DNA of 64,000 nt from Caulobacteraceae bacterium (GCA_031291645.1 JARLIQ010000037.1:1-64000), one strand, 5' to 3'; positions 26,237-36,113 are shown, counted from the first letter of the stretch. The notes: generated by a model from the letters alone, not told the origin. Numbers and translations are program-made.

Positions 26237-27421
26237 CATGGGCCTCGCCGGCGGCGGTTGCCGGGGCAGGCCCAGGCGGTTGGCGATGTTGTTGCGCTGG
26301 ATTGCCGACGACCCGCCCAGGATCGGCATCACCAGGATGTCGCGGACGTAGCGCTCCATGTCGAAGTCGCCGACATAGCCGTAGGCGCCCATGATCTGCT
26401 GGCAGGCCAGCACGATGTCGCGCGCCGTGTCGCAGACGAACAGCTTGGCCATCGAGGTCTCGGCGCCGGCGGGTTTGTGGGCCTCGACCATGCGGGCCGC
26501 GCCATAGGTCATCAGCCGGCAGGCCTCGAGCTTGGTCCTGGCGTCGGCCAGCATGTGGCGGATCGACTGGATCGTGCAGATCGGCTTGCCGAACTGCACG
26601 CGCTCCTGGGCGTAGGCCCAGGCGTCGTCGACGGCCGCGCGGGCGATGCCGAGCGCCATGGCCGCCACTTCTATCTTCTCGATGTCCAGACCTGGTCCGG
26701 CCAACATGGACCAGCCCTGGTTCCAGCCGGCCTCGCCACCGACGATGTTGGCCGCCGGCACGCGCACCGCGTCGATGGCGACGTCGAAGGCCCCGCCGCC
26801 CTTCAGGCCCAGCGTCTCCTGCGCCGTGAAGGTCAGGCCCGGCGCGTCGGTCGGGATCAGCACCAGCGACAGGTTCTTATGCCGGGCCTCGGGCTCGCCA
26901 CTGCGGACGATGGCGTAGATGTAGTCGGCGATGCGGGCGCCCGAGCAGAAGCGCTTGGCCCCGCTGATCACCACCTCGTCGCCCTCGCGCCGGGCGGTGG
27001 TGCGCACGCTGGCGATGTCTGCGCCTACGTCCGGCTCGCTGAAGCCATAGGCGAACATCAGCCCCTCGGACGCGACCTTGGGCAGGATGTCCGCCTTCTG
27101 CTCCGGGCTGCCGACCTCGGTGAGGTTGAGGCCGGCATAGCAGGCCGACTGGATGTAGGCGCAACCGACGGCCATGCTGCGCGCGCACAGCTCCTCGATG
27201 ACGATGATGGTCGAGACCACCTCCCGGCCGGCCCCGCCAAAGGCTTCGGGCACGGTCAGGCCGGTCAGGCCGAGGGCGGCGAGCTGGTCGTGCACCTCGC
27301 GCGGGAAGTGGTCCTCGCGGTCCCAGGCCTTGGCCAGGCTGCGCGGCATCTCCTTGTCGACGAACCGCCGCACCATGTCGCGCAGCATCTGCTGCTCGCT
27401 GGTGAACTCCACCATGGACAT
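26225..27421 (-). CDS. Acyl-CoA dehydrogenase
   Basis: A 398-residue FAD-dependent acyl-CoA dehydrogenase with FAYGFSEPDVGADIASVRT and SGAKRFCSGARIADY in the middle domain and QIMGAYGYVGDFDMERYVRD in the C-terminal helical domain. The C-terminal loop reads LGGSSAIQRNNIANRLGL, without the EGT glutamate of short-chain enzymes, so the catalytic base must lie elsewhere. It is probably the catalytic partner of the following dehydrogenase. Confidence 0.9.
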   Translation of the reverse strand: MSMVEFTSEQQMLRDMVRRFVDKEMPRSLAKAWDREDHFPREVHDQLAALGLTGLTVPEAFGGAGREVVSTIIVIEELCARSMAVGCAYIQSACYAGLNLTEVGSPEQKADILPKVASEGLMFAYGFSEPDVGADIASVRTTARREGDEVVISGAKRFCSGARIADYIYAIVRSGEPEARHKNLSLVLIPTDAPGLTFTAQETLGLKGGGAFDVAIDAVRVPAANIVGGEAGWNQGWSMLAGPGLDIEKIEVAAMALGIARAAVDDAWAYAQERVQFGKPICTIQSIRHMLADARTKLEACRLMTYGAARMVEAHKPAGAETSMAKLFVCDTARDIVLACQQIMGAYGYVGDFDMERYVRDILVMPILGGSSAIQRNNIANRLGLPRQPPPARPMRVA

Positions 27422-27439
27422 CCGAGTGTCTCCCGCGCC

Positions 27440-28672
27440 CTACAGCCGCTCGATAATAACCGCCGGGGCCATGCCGCCCCCGGTGCACATGGTGACGAGG
27501 CCCAGCCGTTGATCTCGGCGCTCCAGCTCGTCCAGAACGGTCCCGATCAGGATGGCGCCGGTCGCGCCGATGGGATGGCCGAGCGCGATCGCCCCGCCGT
27601 TGACGTTGACCTTGTCGCGATCGAGGTCGAGTTCGCGGATGAACCGCTCGGCGACCACGGCGAAGGCCTCGTTGACCTCGAACAGGTCTATGTCGTCGAC
27701 GCCCAGGCCGGCCCGTTCCAGCACCTTGTGCGCGGCCGGCGCCGGCGCGTCCAGCATCAGGGTCGGCGAGCAACCGCTGGTCGCCATCGCCACGATGCGG
27801 GCGCGCGGCCTCATCCCATGGGCCCTGGCGTAGTCGGCGCTGGCCAGCAGCACGGCGGCTGAGCCGTCCACGACGCCCGACGAATTGCCCGGATGGTGGA
27901 CGAACTGGATGTCTAGCCCCGGATACCGGCGGCTGATCAGGTCGCGGTGGGTCTGGCCGCTGTCGTCGACCGGCGTGTCGGCTATCGTCTCAAACGACGG
28001 CTTCAGCGCGGCCAACCCCTCCAGGGTGGTCTGAGGCCGCGGATACTCTTCCCGGTCCAGGGCCAGGCCGCCGTCCTCGTGATGGACGGGGACCAGGCTG
28101 CGCGCGAAGCGGCCCTCGGCGATGGCGGCGGCGGCGCGCTGCTGGCTCGACAGGGCTAGTTCGTCCAGCGCCCGGCGCGGAATCCCGTTCAAGGTGGCGA
28201 TCAGGTCCGCGCTGAGGCCCTGGTTGACCTGGGGATGGGCCTCGCGCAGGCGCAAGTTGCCGCTATCCATGACCGGCGGCCCGTCACCGTGACGGCCGGG
28301 CATGGACATCATCTCGGTCCCGCCGGCCACGACCAGCCGGTCCATGCCGGCCATGATCTGCGCCGCCGCCATGGAGACGGCGGTCAGGCCCGACCCGCAG
28401 AACCGGTCTAGGGTGACCCCGCCGGCCGTAACCGCATAGTCCGCATCCAGGGCGGACATCCGCCCGATGTTGCCGCCCTGGCGACCGCGCTGGGCGCTCG
28501 TGCCCCAGACCACGTCGTCGACTTCGGCCGTGTCAATCCGGGTCCGCTCGGCGAGCGCGCGCAGCACCGAGGCCCCCAGCTGCTGCGGATGGATGCCGGC
28601 CAGGGCGCCCTTGCCGGGCTTGCCGACTCCGCGGGGCGTGCGGCAGGCGTCGATGATCCAGGCTTCGCTCAT
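27440..28672 (-). CDS. Acetyl-CoA C-acyltransferase (thiolase)
   Basis: A 410-residue canonical thiolase, FadA-like. The nucleophilic Cys lies in [12 protein letters not shown] (about residue 90), the NEAFAVVAE motif is present, as are [15 protein letters not shown] and the C-terminal [12 protein letters not shown] with the second catalytic Cys. It would perform thiolytic release of acetyl- or propionyl-CoA. The start has GGAG upstream. It lies 10 bp downstream of the P450 gene, so both are in one transcript. Confidence 0.92.
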   Translation of the reverse strand: MSEAWIIDACRTPRGVGKPGKGALAGIHPQQLGASVLRALAERTRIDTAEVDDVVWGTSAQRGRQGGNIGRMSALDADYAVTAGGVTLDRFCGSGLTAVSMAAAQIMAGMDRLVVAGGTEMMSMPGRHGDGPPVMDSGNLRLREAHPQVNQGLSADLIATLNGIPRRALDELALSSQQRAAAAIAEGRFARSLVPVHHEDGGLALDREEYPRPQTTLEGLAALKPSFETIADTPVDDSGQTHRDLISRRYPGLDIQFVHHPGNSSGVVDGSAAVLLASADYARAHGMRPRARIVAMATSGCSPTLMLDAPAPAAHKVLERAGLGVDDIDLFEVNEAFAVVAERFIRELDLDRDKVNVNGGAIALGHPIGATGAILIGTVLDELERRDQRLGLVTMCTGGGMAPAVIIERL

Positions 28673-28682
28673 TGTCGTCTCC

Positions 28683-29864
28683 TCAACCGCGCAATTCGAT
28701 GGGCAGGTAGTTGAAACCTTGAAGAAATTCTCCATAGACGCGGCGGCACGCAGCAACATCGACGACGAGTTCGGGCGCGGCCGCCAGGAGTTCCTCGACG
28801 ATCACCCGCCCCTCCAGGCGAGCGAGGTGCTGGCCCAGGCAGGAATGAGCGCCAGCGCCGAAGGCGAGGGTCCGCTCGGGTCGGCGGTCGATGCGGAACT
28901 GGTCGGCCGCCTCGAACTCCTGCTCGTCCCGGCACGCCGAGGCATAGAGGAAGAGCACCTTCTGGCCGGGCTTGATGCGCTGGCCGCGAATCTCGACCTC
29001 GCGCCGTACAGTGCGGCCCAGGACATTCGTCGGCTGGTCGAAGCGCGTCGCCTCTTCGAAGGCATGAGCGACAAGGCTTGAATCGGTGCGCACGGCGGCC
29101 ATCTGGTCGGGGTGGGCCGCCAGGTAGTAAACGGTCGCCGCCGTGGAGAGCGGCACGGTGTCCGAGCCGGTGACGGTCATGGCGAAGATGCTGAAGACCA
29201 GCGCCTCGTCGTCGATCGCATCGAGCCGGGCGCCGCCGGCGAGCCACGCGCCGACATGGGTGGCCGGATCGGGCGGGTCGCGCCGCAGCTGTGCGATCAG
29301 TTCGAGCAGGTAGTCGTGGAGTTCGGCGAAGGCCTCGGCGCCCTCGGGCGTCACGCCGTCGACGCCCGGCCGACGCCGGTAGAAGCCGTCGATCAAGGTC
29401 CGGACCTTCAGAATGACCGGGAGCTCCAGCCCGATTAAATCGGCGATGACCGCAAGCGCCACCTGGCTCGACAGGGAATAGACCTCGACCGCGCCGGCTT
29501 GGCGCTGCAGGGCCAACTGGTTGCGGACGAGGCCGCGGACCTTCGTCTCCAGCTCCGCCACGCCGTCCTTCAGGTACGGCGCGCGGATCAGATTGCGGTG
29601 CAAGCTGTGCTCTGGCGGATCCTTGAACAGGAAGACCGAAGGCGGTCGGCTCGAGGACTTGAACAGCGCATCCATCGAGGTGCCGTTCGCCGCCGTATAA
29701 GAGGCGCCATCCAAGCTCGCCTGCCAGACGTCCTCGAATTTGGACAGCGCCCACGCATCAAATTGCTCGATGAAATAGACCGGCTGCTCCGCCCGCAGAC
29801 GCGCATAGATCGGCCCAGGATTGGTGCGGACCTCTTCGGAATAGGGGTCGTAGGCAAGGCCCAT
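28683..29864 (-). CDS. Cytochrome P450
   Basis: A 393-residue soluble bacterial P450. The heme-binding loop FGAGAHSCLGQHLA with the thiolate Cys is near residue 338, the ExxR motif reads EEATR near 270 and the I-helix segment is TVTGSDTVPLS. Start 29864 (MGLAYDP) is preferred; a TTG six codons upstream is possible. As first gene of the run, it may hydroxylate the side chain or ring of the substrate, as Cyp125 does in cholesterol degradation. No ferredoxin partner is visible nearby. Confidence 0.92.
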   Translation of the reverse strand: MGLAYDPYSEEVRTNPGPIYARLRAEQPVYFIEQFDAWALSKFEDVWQASLDGASYTAANGTSMDALFKSSSRPPSVFLFKDPPEHSLHRNLIRAPYLKDGVAELETKVRGLVRNQLALQRQAGAVEVYSLSSQVALAVIADLIGLELPVILKVRTLIDGFYRRRPGVDGVTPEGAEAFAELHDYLLELIAQLRRDPPDPATHVGAWLAGGARLDAIDDEALVFSIFAMTVTGSDTVPLSTAATVYYLAAHPDQMAAVRTDSSLVAHAFEEATRFDQPTNVLGRTVRREVEIRGQRIKPGQKVLFLYASACRDEQEFEAADQFRIDRRPERTLAFGAGAHSCLGQHLARLEGRVIVEELLAAAPELVVDVAACRRVYGEFLQGFNYLPIELRG

Positions 29865-29921
29865 ATACGTTCGCGCTCTCAACCAGCATTTTCACCCGCT
29901 GAGACCCTACGGCGCGCGCCC

Positions 29922-29937
29922 GCTCACCTTGTACTCG
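29922..29937 (-). promoter_or_regulatory. Degenerate copy of the 16-bp motif upstream of P450
   Basis: GCTCACCTTGTACTCG differs from GCTCACATNNAACTCG at two fixed positions and lies 58-73 bp upstream of the P450 start in the same orientation as the exact copies. The position fits an operator for the main catabolic operon, but the match is imperfect. Confidence 0.35.
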
Positions 29938-29959
29938 CACCGCGCCCGCGGGCGCCGCC

Positions 29960-30931
29960 TCAGAACTCGTCCAGGTCGCGCGCGGCCACGACCGGACCGG
30001 AATATTCACGCCTGACGCCGTCGACGTACGGCGACGGGTCGGTCTCTTCGTCCGCACCCGGAGCGAAGTGGGTAAGCACCACCATCTTCACCCCTGCCCG
30101 CGCCGCCAGGCGGCCGACATCCTCGGGACGTAGGTGCTCCTTGGCCATGTGGTCGATAACGGGTTTCAACTCGGCCTCCGGCGCGCGCCAGCGCTCGCGC
30201 ACAAGCGCGAGGGTCTTGTCCAAGTCGATGACCTCGCTCACCAGCACGTCAGCGCCCACGGCCAGACGCTCGACCGCCGGGCTCGGGCCGGTGTCGCCAG
30301 TGAAAACCACGACTCTGCCGGGCGTCTCGAATCGGTAGGCGTAGGAGCGTGCCGGGCCATAGCCCCTTTGGCGCGGCTCCAGCGTCGCGTAGTGGCTGTT
30401 TTCGACCGCCCAAACCTTTACGAGATCGTCCCGATAGATCAGCCGTGGCGCGGTCACGTCGATGTCGTGTGCGCGAACGATGGAAGCCATCGGTCGGCCG
30501 ATGACCAACTCCTGGCGAAATAGGTCCTCTGAAATCGCGAAGGCCCGAAGGTCAGCCGTGGCCAGCGCCGTGGCGCCCGGCGGGCCGTAGATGTCGATCG
30601 GACTGGCGCGAAGTTCTGTCCAGGCGAATGCAATGAGCGATGCGAGACCTGCGGTATGGTCGAGATGCAGGTGAGTCAGGAAGACCACGTCGGGACTGGA
30701 AGGCCGAAAGCCCGCCAGGGCCAGTTGACGCGCTACGTCGTCACCAGCATCGACAAGGTAGACCCGACCGCGAACCACGAGGGCGGCGGCGGGCTGCGAA
30801 CGATTGCGGCGAATGACTGGCCCACCGCCGGTGCCGAGCATGATCAGACGCGTCTCGGACGGCGCAGGCGCTGCTTGGGGCCGCGCTGCTCCGAGCATGA
30901 TTAGGAGCAAGATGGACACGAACAGGCGCAT
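29960..30931 (-). CDS. Exported MBL-fold metallohydrolase
   Basis: A 323-residue metallo-beta-lactamase-fold hydrolase with a signal peptide (about residues 1-22, ending RPQAAPA). The metal-binding motif THLHLDHTAG is complete, with later metal-site motifs VFTGDTGPS and VVLTHFAPG. The layout resembles RNase Z/arylsulfatase-type hydrolases, but export argues for a small-molecule ester or similar substrate in the periplasm. The start follows GGAG. Its place upstream of the P450 operon suggests a linked function. Confidence 0.83.
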   Translation of the reverse strand: MRLFVSILLLIMLGAARPQAAPAPSETRLIMLGTGGGPVIRRNRSQPAAALVVRGRVYLVDAGDDVARQLALAGFRPSSPDVVFLTHLHLDHTAGLASLIAFAWTELRASPIDIYGPPGATALATADLRAFAISEDLFRQELVIGRPMASIVRAHDIDVTAPRLIYRDDLVKVWAVENSHYATLEPRQRGYGPARSYAYRFETPGRVVVFTGDTGPSPAVERLAVGADVLVSEVIDLDKTLALVRERWRAPEAELKPVIDHMAKEHLRPEDVGRLAARAGVKMVVLTHFAPGADEETDPSPYVDGVRREYSGPVVAARDLDEF

Positions 30932-31169
30932 GTGCGGACTCCGCTGACTTCCGCCCGAAAGTTGGCGCGCGCTTGGCTCGACTGATACTCGCACCTGCAG
31001 GCAGGCGGTCTATCCAGGCCCCCTGGTTCAAAGGTCCCCGATGGCACAGGCGCAGGCGCTCGGCGGACCGCCGGCAGCGCTGGACTGAGAGAGGGGTGTC
31101 ATCCGTTCGAACCGAATCGGGTAACAATTGACAATACATCGGCGTGTCATGCTGGCCGGGATGGGATCG

Positions 31170-33287
31170 TCATCCAGCTTGGCGATGCACTGTTCTCTCA
31201 CCCAATCCCATATGGGCTCCGGCGACGACTAGCGCGTCGACCGCGACCGCCCGGTGTGGCGAGACGATCACGGGATTGAGGTCAAGTTCGGCGATACGGC
31301 CGCCAGCGGCCTCGGCCAGGACCGCGACCTTGAGCGCCATGTCGATGAAGCCTTCGACGTCGGCGGCCTTGGCCCCACGCGCGCCGGCGAGCAGCTTGGC
31401 CACCTTCAGGCTGCTGATCATTTCGCGCAGGTCGCCCGCGTCGATCGGCAACGGCCGAACGGCGGCGTCTTCGAAGATTTCGGCGTACAGACCGCCCGCG
31501 CCGATGGTGAGGGTCGGACCAAGCAAGGGATCCAGTGTTACGCCGATGATCATCTCGACACCGTTCCCGATCTGCTCCTGCACGAGCACGCCATCGATGT
31601 GGCAGGTGGGCGCCAGATCGCGCGCCCGGTCGATCAGGCTTTCATAGACCTCGGCAATGACCTCTCCATTGACGAGGTCGCGGCGAACTAGGCCCGCATC
31701 GGACTTGTGCGGGAAATCCGGCGACATCAGCTTCATCACCACCGCACCCCCCATGACCTGCGCGGCGGCCCGCGCTTCGTCCCCGGATTGAGTCAGCACC
31801 TCTCTGGCGAGAGATATCCCCGCTTCGTCGAGCAGGGCGCTGGCGGCCGCCGCGGATAGGATTCCCGGCCTCGCAAGGGCCGCCTCTCCGGCCGGACCCA
31901 AGCGCTTAGCTGACTCGACGCGGAGGCGGGCGCCGGCGGTCCAGGCCTGGTGGCGCTCGAACGCCTTCAGTGCCTGAAAGCAGCCTCGGAACGAGCGGAA
32001 GATCGGCACGCCCGAGCTCAGGGTGTTGGTGAACGAGTCGCTATCGATCTTGGGCGAGCTGTAGACGGCGACGGCCGGCTTGGCCGCCTGCTGAACCCAT
32101 GCCGGAATCTCCGCCGAGAAGGCCTTGGCCGGAACCGGATAGGCCGCGCCGACGCCGAACACGATCAGGTCGATGTTCGGATCGGCGGCCACGCGGTTGA
32201 GCACTTCCATGCGCCTGTCCATCGGGCTGGCCATACTGAACACCCCCCCGTTGTCGATGGGGTTGGAGATGCGCTGATTGGGCGGAAGCAATTGCGCGAG
32301 CGAGGCCTGGGTCGCGGCCGTGAAGGTCGGGATGGGAACACCGAAAGAGTCGGCGACCTCGGACATGATGGCTGCGTTGGCCCCGGAATAGCTGTACATG
32401 CCGCAGCGGACACCAGTTCCGGACGGCAGCTTGGCGAACAGATTGGCCGTCTCGAGCAGCTCGTCGAGGTCGCGGACCCGCACCACACCGTGCTGAGTGA
32501 ACAAACCGTCCACCGGCGCATCGGCGCCTGCCAAGTGTCCGGTATGGGAAGCGGCGACCTCCGCGCCTTTCTCGGTCGCCCCCATCTTGAGGACCACAAT
32601 CGGCTTCTTCTCTGCGTTCGCCGCGGCGAGGGCGGCGCGAAGCCTGGGACCGGATTTGAAGCCTTCGACATAAGCGGCGATCACCGCCGTCTCCGGGTCG
32701 TGGGCGAAATAGTTGATCATGTCGCAGGCGTCGATCCCGACCTCGTTGCCGAGCGCCACCCAGCGGCTAAAGCCGGCGCCCAGCACGGCTCCCTCGATGA
32801 TCGCCCGGCCCTGCCCGCCGCTGTGGGTGACCAGTCCAATGCGCCCGCCCCGATAGCCGGGCGGAGCCGGCATCGGCTCAAGGGCGTTCTCGGTGGTGTT
32901 CGGGCCGATCAGCAGCACGCCGGTGCGGCGCACCACCTGCGCCAACTCCGCCTCGAGCGCCTCCCCCTCGGGTCCCTGCTCGCTATAGCCACTGGAGAAG
33001 ACGAAGATCTTGCGGATACCGCGCCGCGCGCAATCCTCGACGATGGCCGGCACGCCGGGGGCCCTGACCCGGACCACGGCCACCTCATAGTCGTCCGGGA
33101 CCTGGTCAGCGCTGGCGTAGACGCTGACGCCAGCCGGCGCCGCCGTGGCGTTCGGATTGACATGGCAGAACGGCACGCCGAAGCGGCGGTTGCGCTCCAC
33201 CGCCCCCGGCTCGACGTCGACCTTGCCGAAAATGACGATCCCGCGCGGCGAAAAAAACTGCCTCAACTCGTTTGGGTCGGCGAACAC
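31170..33287 (-). CDS. ADP(NDP)-forming acyl-CoA synthetase
   Basis: A 705-residue protein with a CoA-binding domain (FADPNELRQFFSPRGIVIFG at the start), succinyl-CoA-ligase-like domains with HSGGQGRAII and the phosphohistidine region ASHTGHLAGAD, and a C-terminal ATP-grasp domain (VVMKLMSPDFPHKSDAGLV; LNPVIVS). It would convert an acid plus CoA and ATP to acyl-CoA, or the reverse. The start at GTG 33287 has GGAGG seven bases upstream. It diverges from the TonB receptor gene, with shared operator copies between them. Confidence 0.9.
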   Translation of the reverse strand: MFADPNELRQFFSPRGIVIFGKVDVEPGAVERNRRFGVPFCHVNPNATAAPAGVSVYASADQVPDDYEVAVVRVRAPGVPAIVEDCARRGIRKIFVFSSGYSEQGPEGEALEAELAQVVRRTGVLLIGPNTTENALEPMPAPPGYRGGRIGLVTHSGGQGRAIIEGAVLGAGFSRWVALGNEVGIDACDMINYFAHDPETAVIAAYVEGFKSGPRLRAALAAANAEKKPIVVLKMGATEKGAEVAASHTGHLAGADAPVDGLFTQHGVVRVRDLDELLETANLFAKLPSGTGVRCGMYSYSGANAAIMSEVADSFGVPIPTFTAATQASLAQLLPPNQRISNPIDNGGVFSMASPMDRRMEVLNRVAADPNIDLIVFGVGAAYPVPAKAFSAEIPAWVQQAAKPAVAVYSSPKIDSDSFTNTLSSGVPIFRSFRGCFQALKAFERHQAWTAGARLRVESAKRLGPAGEAALARPGILSAAAASALLDEAGISLAREVLTQSGDEARAAAQVMGGAVVMKLMSPDFPHKSDAGLVRRDLVNGEVIAEVYESLIDRARDLAPTCHIDGVLVQEQIGNGVEMIIGVTLDPLLGPTLTIGAGGLYAEIFEDAAVRPLPIDAGDLREMISSLKVAKLLAGARGAKAADVEGFIDMALKVAVLAEAAGGRIAELDLNPVIVSPHRAVAVDALVVAGAHMGLGERTVHRQAG

Positions 33288-33399
33288 GGCGATTCCTCCC
33301 AGAAATCCATAGGCTTCTAGGCGCCTGTTCCGCCGCCCCGGCGGGGGCGCGGAGTGACGCACAGCAGCTTCATTTTGCCTAACATTCGTTAGCTTTTTT

Positions 33400-33416
33400 T
33401 GCCTGTCAACCGTTAG
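33400..33416 (-). promoter_or_regulatory. CTAACGRTTGRCAGGYA operator copy, synthetase side
   Basis: On the minus strand it reads CTAACGGTTGACAGGCA. It is one of four copies in the window; the other loci are the receptor side of this region and the spacer between the two TetR genes at 38.3 kb. It likely binds one of those TetR regulators. Confidence 0.6.
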
Positions 33417-33541
33417 ATTTCCAACGCCTCACCGGTGCGGTAGGACCGGCGCATTTCGCTTGGCGCAGCGGCGGGACGCCGGCCCGAGCGTCCGCGGCCG
33501 GCGATCCAAGCCGTCGGCGCTCCCCGCTCCAAATAAAAAAT

Positions 33542-33558
33542 CTAACGATTGACAGGTA
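33542..33558 (+). promoter_or_regulatory. CTAACGRTTGRCAGGYA operator copy, receptor side
   Basis: Reads CTAACGATTGACAGGTA about 105-121 bp upstream of the TonB receptor start. Its orientation is opposite to the synthetase-side copy, so each divergent gene faces one copy in the same orientation. Confidence 0.6.
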
Positions 33559-33662
33559 AAAACATTACGGTTGTTAGTTAGGTAACTGGGCGGCCAAGAG
33601 CGCCGATCCAGAGCGCTCTCGGTCCGCAGGCGGACCGTAAAACGACCCAACGGGGGGGGGGA

Positions 33663-35993
33663 ATGAAGCGATACGAGACCGCCATACTACTTGGCGCGAC
33701 GTCGGCACTGGCGCTGGCGGCTAATGCCGCCGCCGAGACTGGAGCCGCCAAGATCGACGCCCAGACTGGCGTCGCGACTCAGATCCAGGAGATCGTGGTC
33801 ACCGCCCAAAAGCGTCAGCAATCGATCAACGCCGTCGGCATCGCCGTCACGGCTTTGAACGCCACCCAGATGTCCGACCATCGGGTGCAGTCCGCCGCTG
33901 ACCTGGCCCGCCTCGTTCCCGGCTTCACCTTCGCCGAGACCGGTGTCGATGCGCCGGTCTATTCCATCCGGGGCGCGGGCTATTTCGACTACAGCGCCAC
34001 GGCGGCGCCGGCCGTAACCGTCTACACGGACGACATTCCCCTCACCTATCCGGTGATGACCCAGGGCGCCGCCTTCGACCTGCAGCGCATCGAGGTCCTG
34101 AAGGGACCGCAAGGCACGCTGTTTGGGCAAAACTCCACCGGCGGCCTGGTCAACTACGTCACCAACCGCCCCACCGCTGAGCCCGAGGGCGGGTTCTCAG
34201 CCACCTACGGCCGGTTCAACGCCGTCGACCTCGAAGGCTACGCCAGCGGGCCGATTACCGACACGCTTCGCGCGCGCCTGGCCGTGCAGAGCACCACCGC
34301 CGACGCCTGGCAGACCAGCCTCTCGCGCAACGACAAGCTGGGCGCGAAAAACAAGCAGGCCGGCAAGTTCGCCATCAATTGGGACATGGCGTCCAATGTG
34401 GCCTTCGCCTTCAGGCTGAACGGCTGGGTCGACCGCTCCGATCCCCAGTCACCCCAGCCCATCGCCCTGACCCCGCAGGTTCCAGCCAACCTGTTGCCGG
34501 TGGTGGCCATTGCGCCGCTCGCGTCTGGCGGCAATGATCAGCAGGCCGATTGGGATCCCAATCAGCGGCCGTTCCGTAACGACCGCTTCTGGCAAGCATC
34601 CGGCCAGTTGGACTGGAAGATCTCCGGCACGCTGCAATTCACCTCGATCACCGCATATTCGCATTACAACGGCCACGACTACGTCAATCGCGACGGCCTC
34701 TCGAGCCTGAACGACCAGTACGACGACACAGCCTACATCGGCTCCTTCTATCAGGAGGTTCGGCTGCATGGGGACAACCACCGCCTCGACTGGACCCTGG
34801 GAGCCAACTTCGGGCAGGACGACGCCGACGAGTTCACCCAGGACTACGTGGCGACGTCATCGGCATCGCAAAACATCTTCGGCAAGTACAACCTCGCGAC
34901 GCCGAGCGCCGTCCTGCACAACAGCGTGCAGACGGCGGCGGTGTTCGCCAGCGGCGACTGGACGATCAGCGACAAACTGAGCCTGACCACCGGAATCCGC
35001 TACACATCGAGCGAGCATAAGTTCGTCGGCTGCACGATCGACTCGAATGATCCGGCCATGGAACCGTTGTTCGCGGCGATCAGCGCCGCCGTGCGCGAGT
35101 CGCTCCACCTGCCTTATGTGGCCTTCACGCCGGTCAACAACTGCGTCGTCCTGGGGCCGGACTTCCTGGCCACCCAGCCCCGCTTCGACCTCAAGCAGAG
35201 CAATGTGCCCTGGCGGGTGGCGCTGAACTACAAGCCCATGCCCCGGGTGTTGCTCTATCTGTCGGCGACCCAGGGCTACAAGGCCGGCAACTCCATGACC
35301 TACGTCGGTTCGACCTCGGCCCAGTACAAGCCGGTGACCCAGGAGGGATTGCTGTCGTATGAGGCCGGGTTCAAGGTGACCCTGCTCGACCGGACCTTGC
35401 AGCTCAACGGCGCGATCTACTATTACGATTATGCCAACAAGCAAACCCGCGCGGCGATCATCGACCCGGTCTTCGGTCCGGTCCAGGCCTTGGTGAACAT
35501 CCCCAAATCCCACGCCGAGGGCGGGGAGCTGGAACTGAACTGGCTCCCGGTCGAGGGCCTGACGGTCAACGCCAGCGCCGCCTTCCTCGACACCCGGATC
35601 GACCGATGGACCGGGTTTTCCAACCTAGGCGTGCTGACGAACTTCGCCGGGCATCCCTATAGCTTCGCACCGAAGTGGCAGCTGAACCTGGATGTCGAGG
35701 ACAGGTGGCCGATCTCCGATCGCCTCAACGGATTCGTCGGCGGCAGTGTCGGCTACCGCAGCCAGAGTAGCGCCGACTACTACAGCTCATCCCTGTTCAA
35801 TATCGACGCTTACACCTTGGTCGATCTGCGTGGTGGGATAGAGACCCGGGACGGAAAGTGGAAACTCTCGGCATTTTCTGAAAATGTGACCAACACATAT
35901 TATTGGACCAGCACGATCAAGGCGCTGGACACGACGGTGAGGTACACCGGCATGCCCCGCACCTATGGCGTCGGGCTCAGCATCAAGTTCTGA
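33663..35993 (+). CDS. TonB-dependent outer-membrane receptor
   Basis: A 776-residue receptor with a signal peptide (cleavage near ANAAA, about residue 24), a TonB box EIVVTAQ near residues 43-49, a plug with GPQGTLFGQNSTGGLVNY and a barrel ending in aromatic IKF. It is closely similar in motifs and length to the receptor at 8033, so the two are probably paralogues for related substrates. It is followed by a hairpin and an MFS gene. The ATG is preceded by a run of nine or more G. Confidence 0.93.
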   Translation: MKRYETAILLGATSALALAANAAAETGAAKIDAQTGVATQIQEIVVTAQKRQQSINAVGIAVTALNATQMSDHRVQSAADLARLVPGFTFAETGVDAPVYSIRGAGYFDYSATAAPAVTVYTDDIPLTYPVMTQGAAFDLQRIEVLKGPQGTLFGQNSTGGLVNYVTNRPTAEPEGGFSATYGRFNAVDLEGYASGPITDTLRARLAVQSTTADAWQTSLSRNDKLGAKNKQAGKFAINWDMASNVAFAFRLNGWVDRSDPQSPQPIALTPQVPANLLPVVAIAPLASGGNDQQADWDPNQRPFRNDRFWQASGQLDWKISGTLQFTSITAYSHYNGHDYVNRDGLSSLNDQYDDTAYIGSFYQEVRLHGDNHRLDWTLGANFGQDDADEFTQDYVATSSASQNIFGKYNLATPSAVLHNSVQTAAVFASGDWTISDKLSLTTGIRYTSSEHKFVGCTIDSNDPAMEPLFAAISAAVRESLHLPYVAFTPVNNCVVLGPDFLATQPRFDLKQSNVPWRVALNYKPMPRVLLYLSATQGYKAGNSMTYVGSTSAQYKPVTQEGLLSYEAGFKVTLLDRTLQLNGAIYYYDYANKQTRAAIIDPVFGPVQALVNIPKSHAEGGELELNWLPVEGLTVNASAAFLDTRIDRWTGFSNLGVLTNFAGHPYSFAPKWQLNLDVEDRWPISDRLNGFVGGSVGYRSQSSADYYSSSLFNIDAYTLVDLRGGIETRDGKWKLSAFSENVTNTYYWTSTIKALDTTVRYTGMPRTYGVGLSIKF

Positions 35994-36058
35994 TGCGGCG
36001 AAGTCCTGGCGACGAGATTTGATTTGGCAATTTTTAGCTGACGCTATTGGAACCGCGC

Positions 36059-36084
36059 GGGCCTCGGATTTCGATCCGGGGCCC
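36059..36084 (+). terminator. Probable hairpin terminator after TonB receptor
   Basis: GGGCCTCGGA and TCCGGGGCCC pair with one G-T wobble around a 6-base loop. No strong T-tract follows, so it may only attenuate transcription into the MFS gene 30 bp further on. Confidence 0.45.
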
Positions 36085-36113
36085 GTCATTTCAAGGCGAT
36101 GACGGAGGCCAGC

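Larger units (their letters stand above)
33288..33662. promoter_or_regulatory. Divergent control region with repeated operators
   Basis: This 375-bp stretch has no gene. It holds a CTAAC-ATTC-GTTAG inverted repeat (33379-33392) and two copies of CTAACGRTTGRCAGGYA, one on the minus strand at 33400-33416 and one on the plus strand at 33542-33558. A related CTAAC-rich patch is at 33567-33585. It ends with a run of G before the receptor start, which may serve as its ribosome-binding site. Confidence 0.7.

Noticed and set aside
26258..27862. A 534-codon plus-strand frame across the acyl-CoA dehydrogenase and thiolase genes
   Set aside because: It is antisense to two well-supported enzymes and has Gly/His/Asp-rich nonsense composition.
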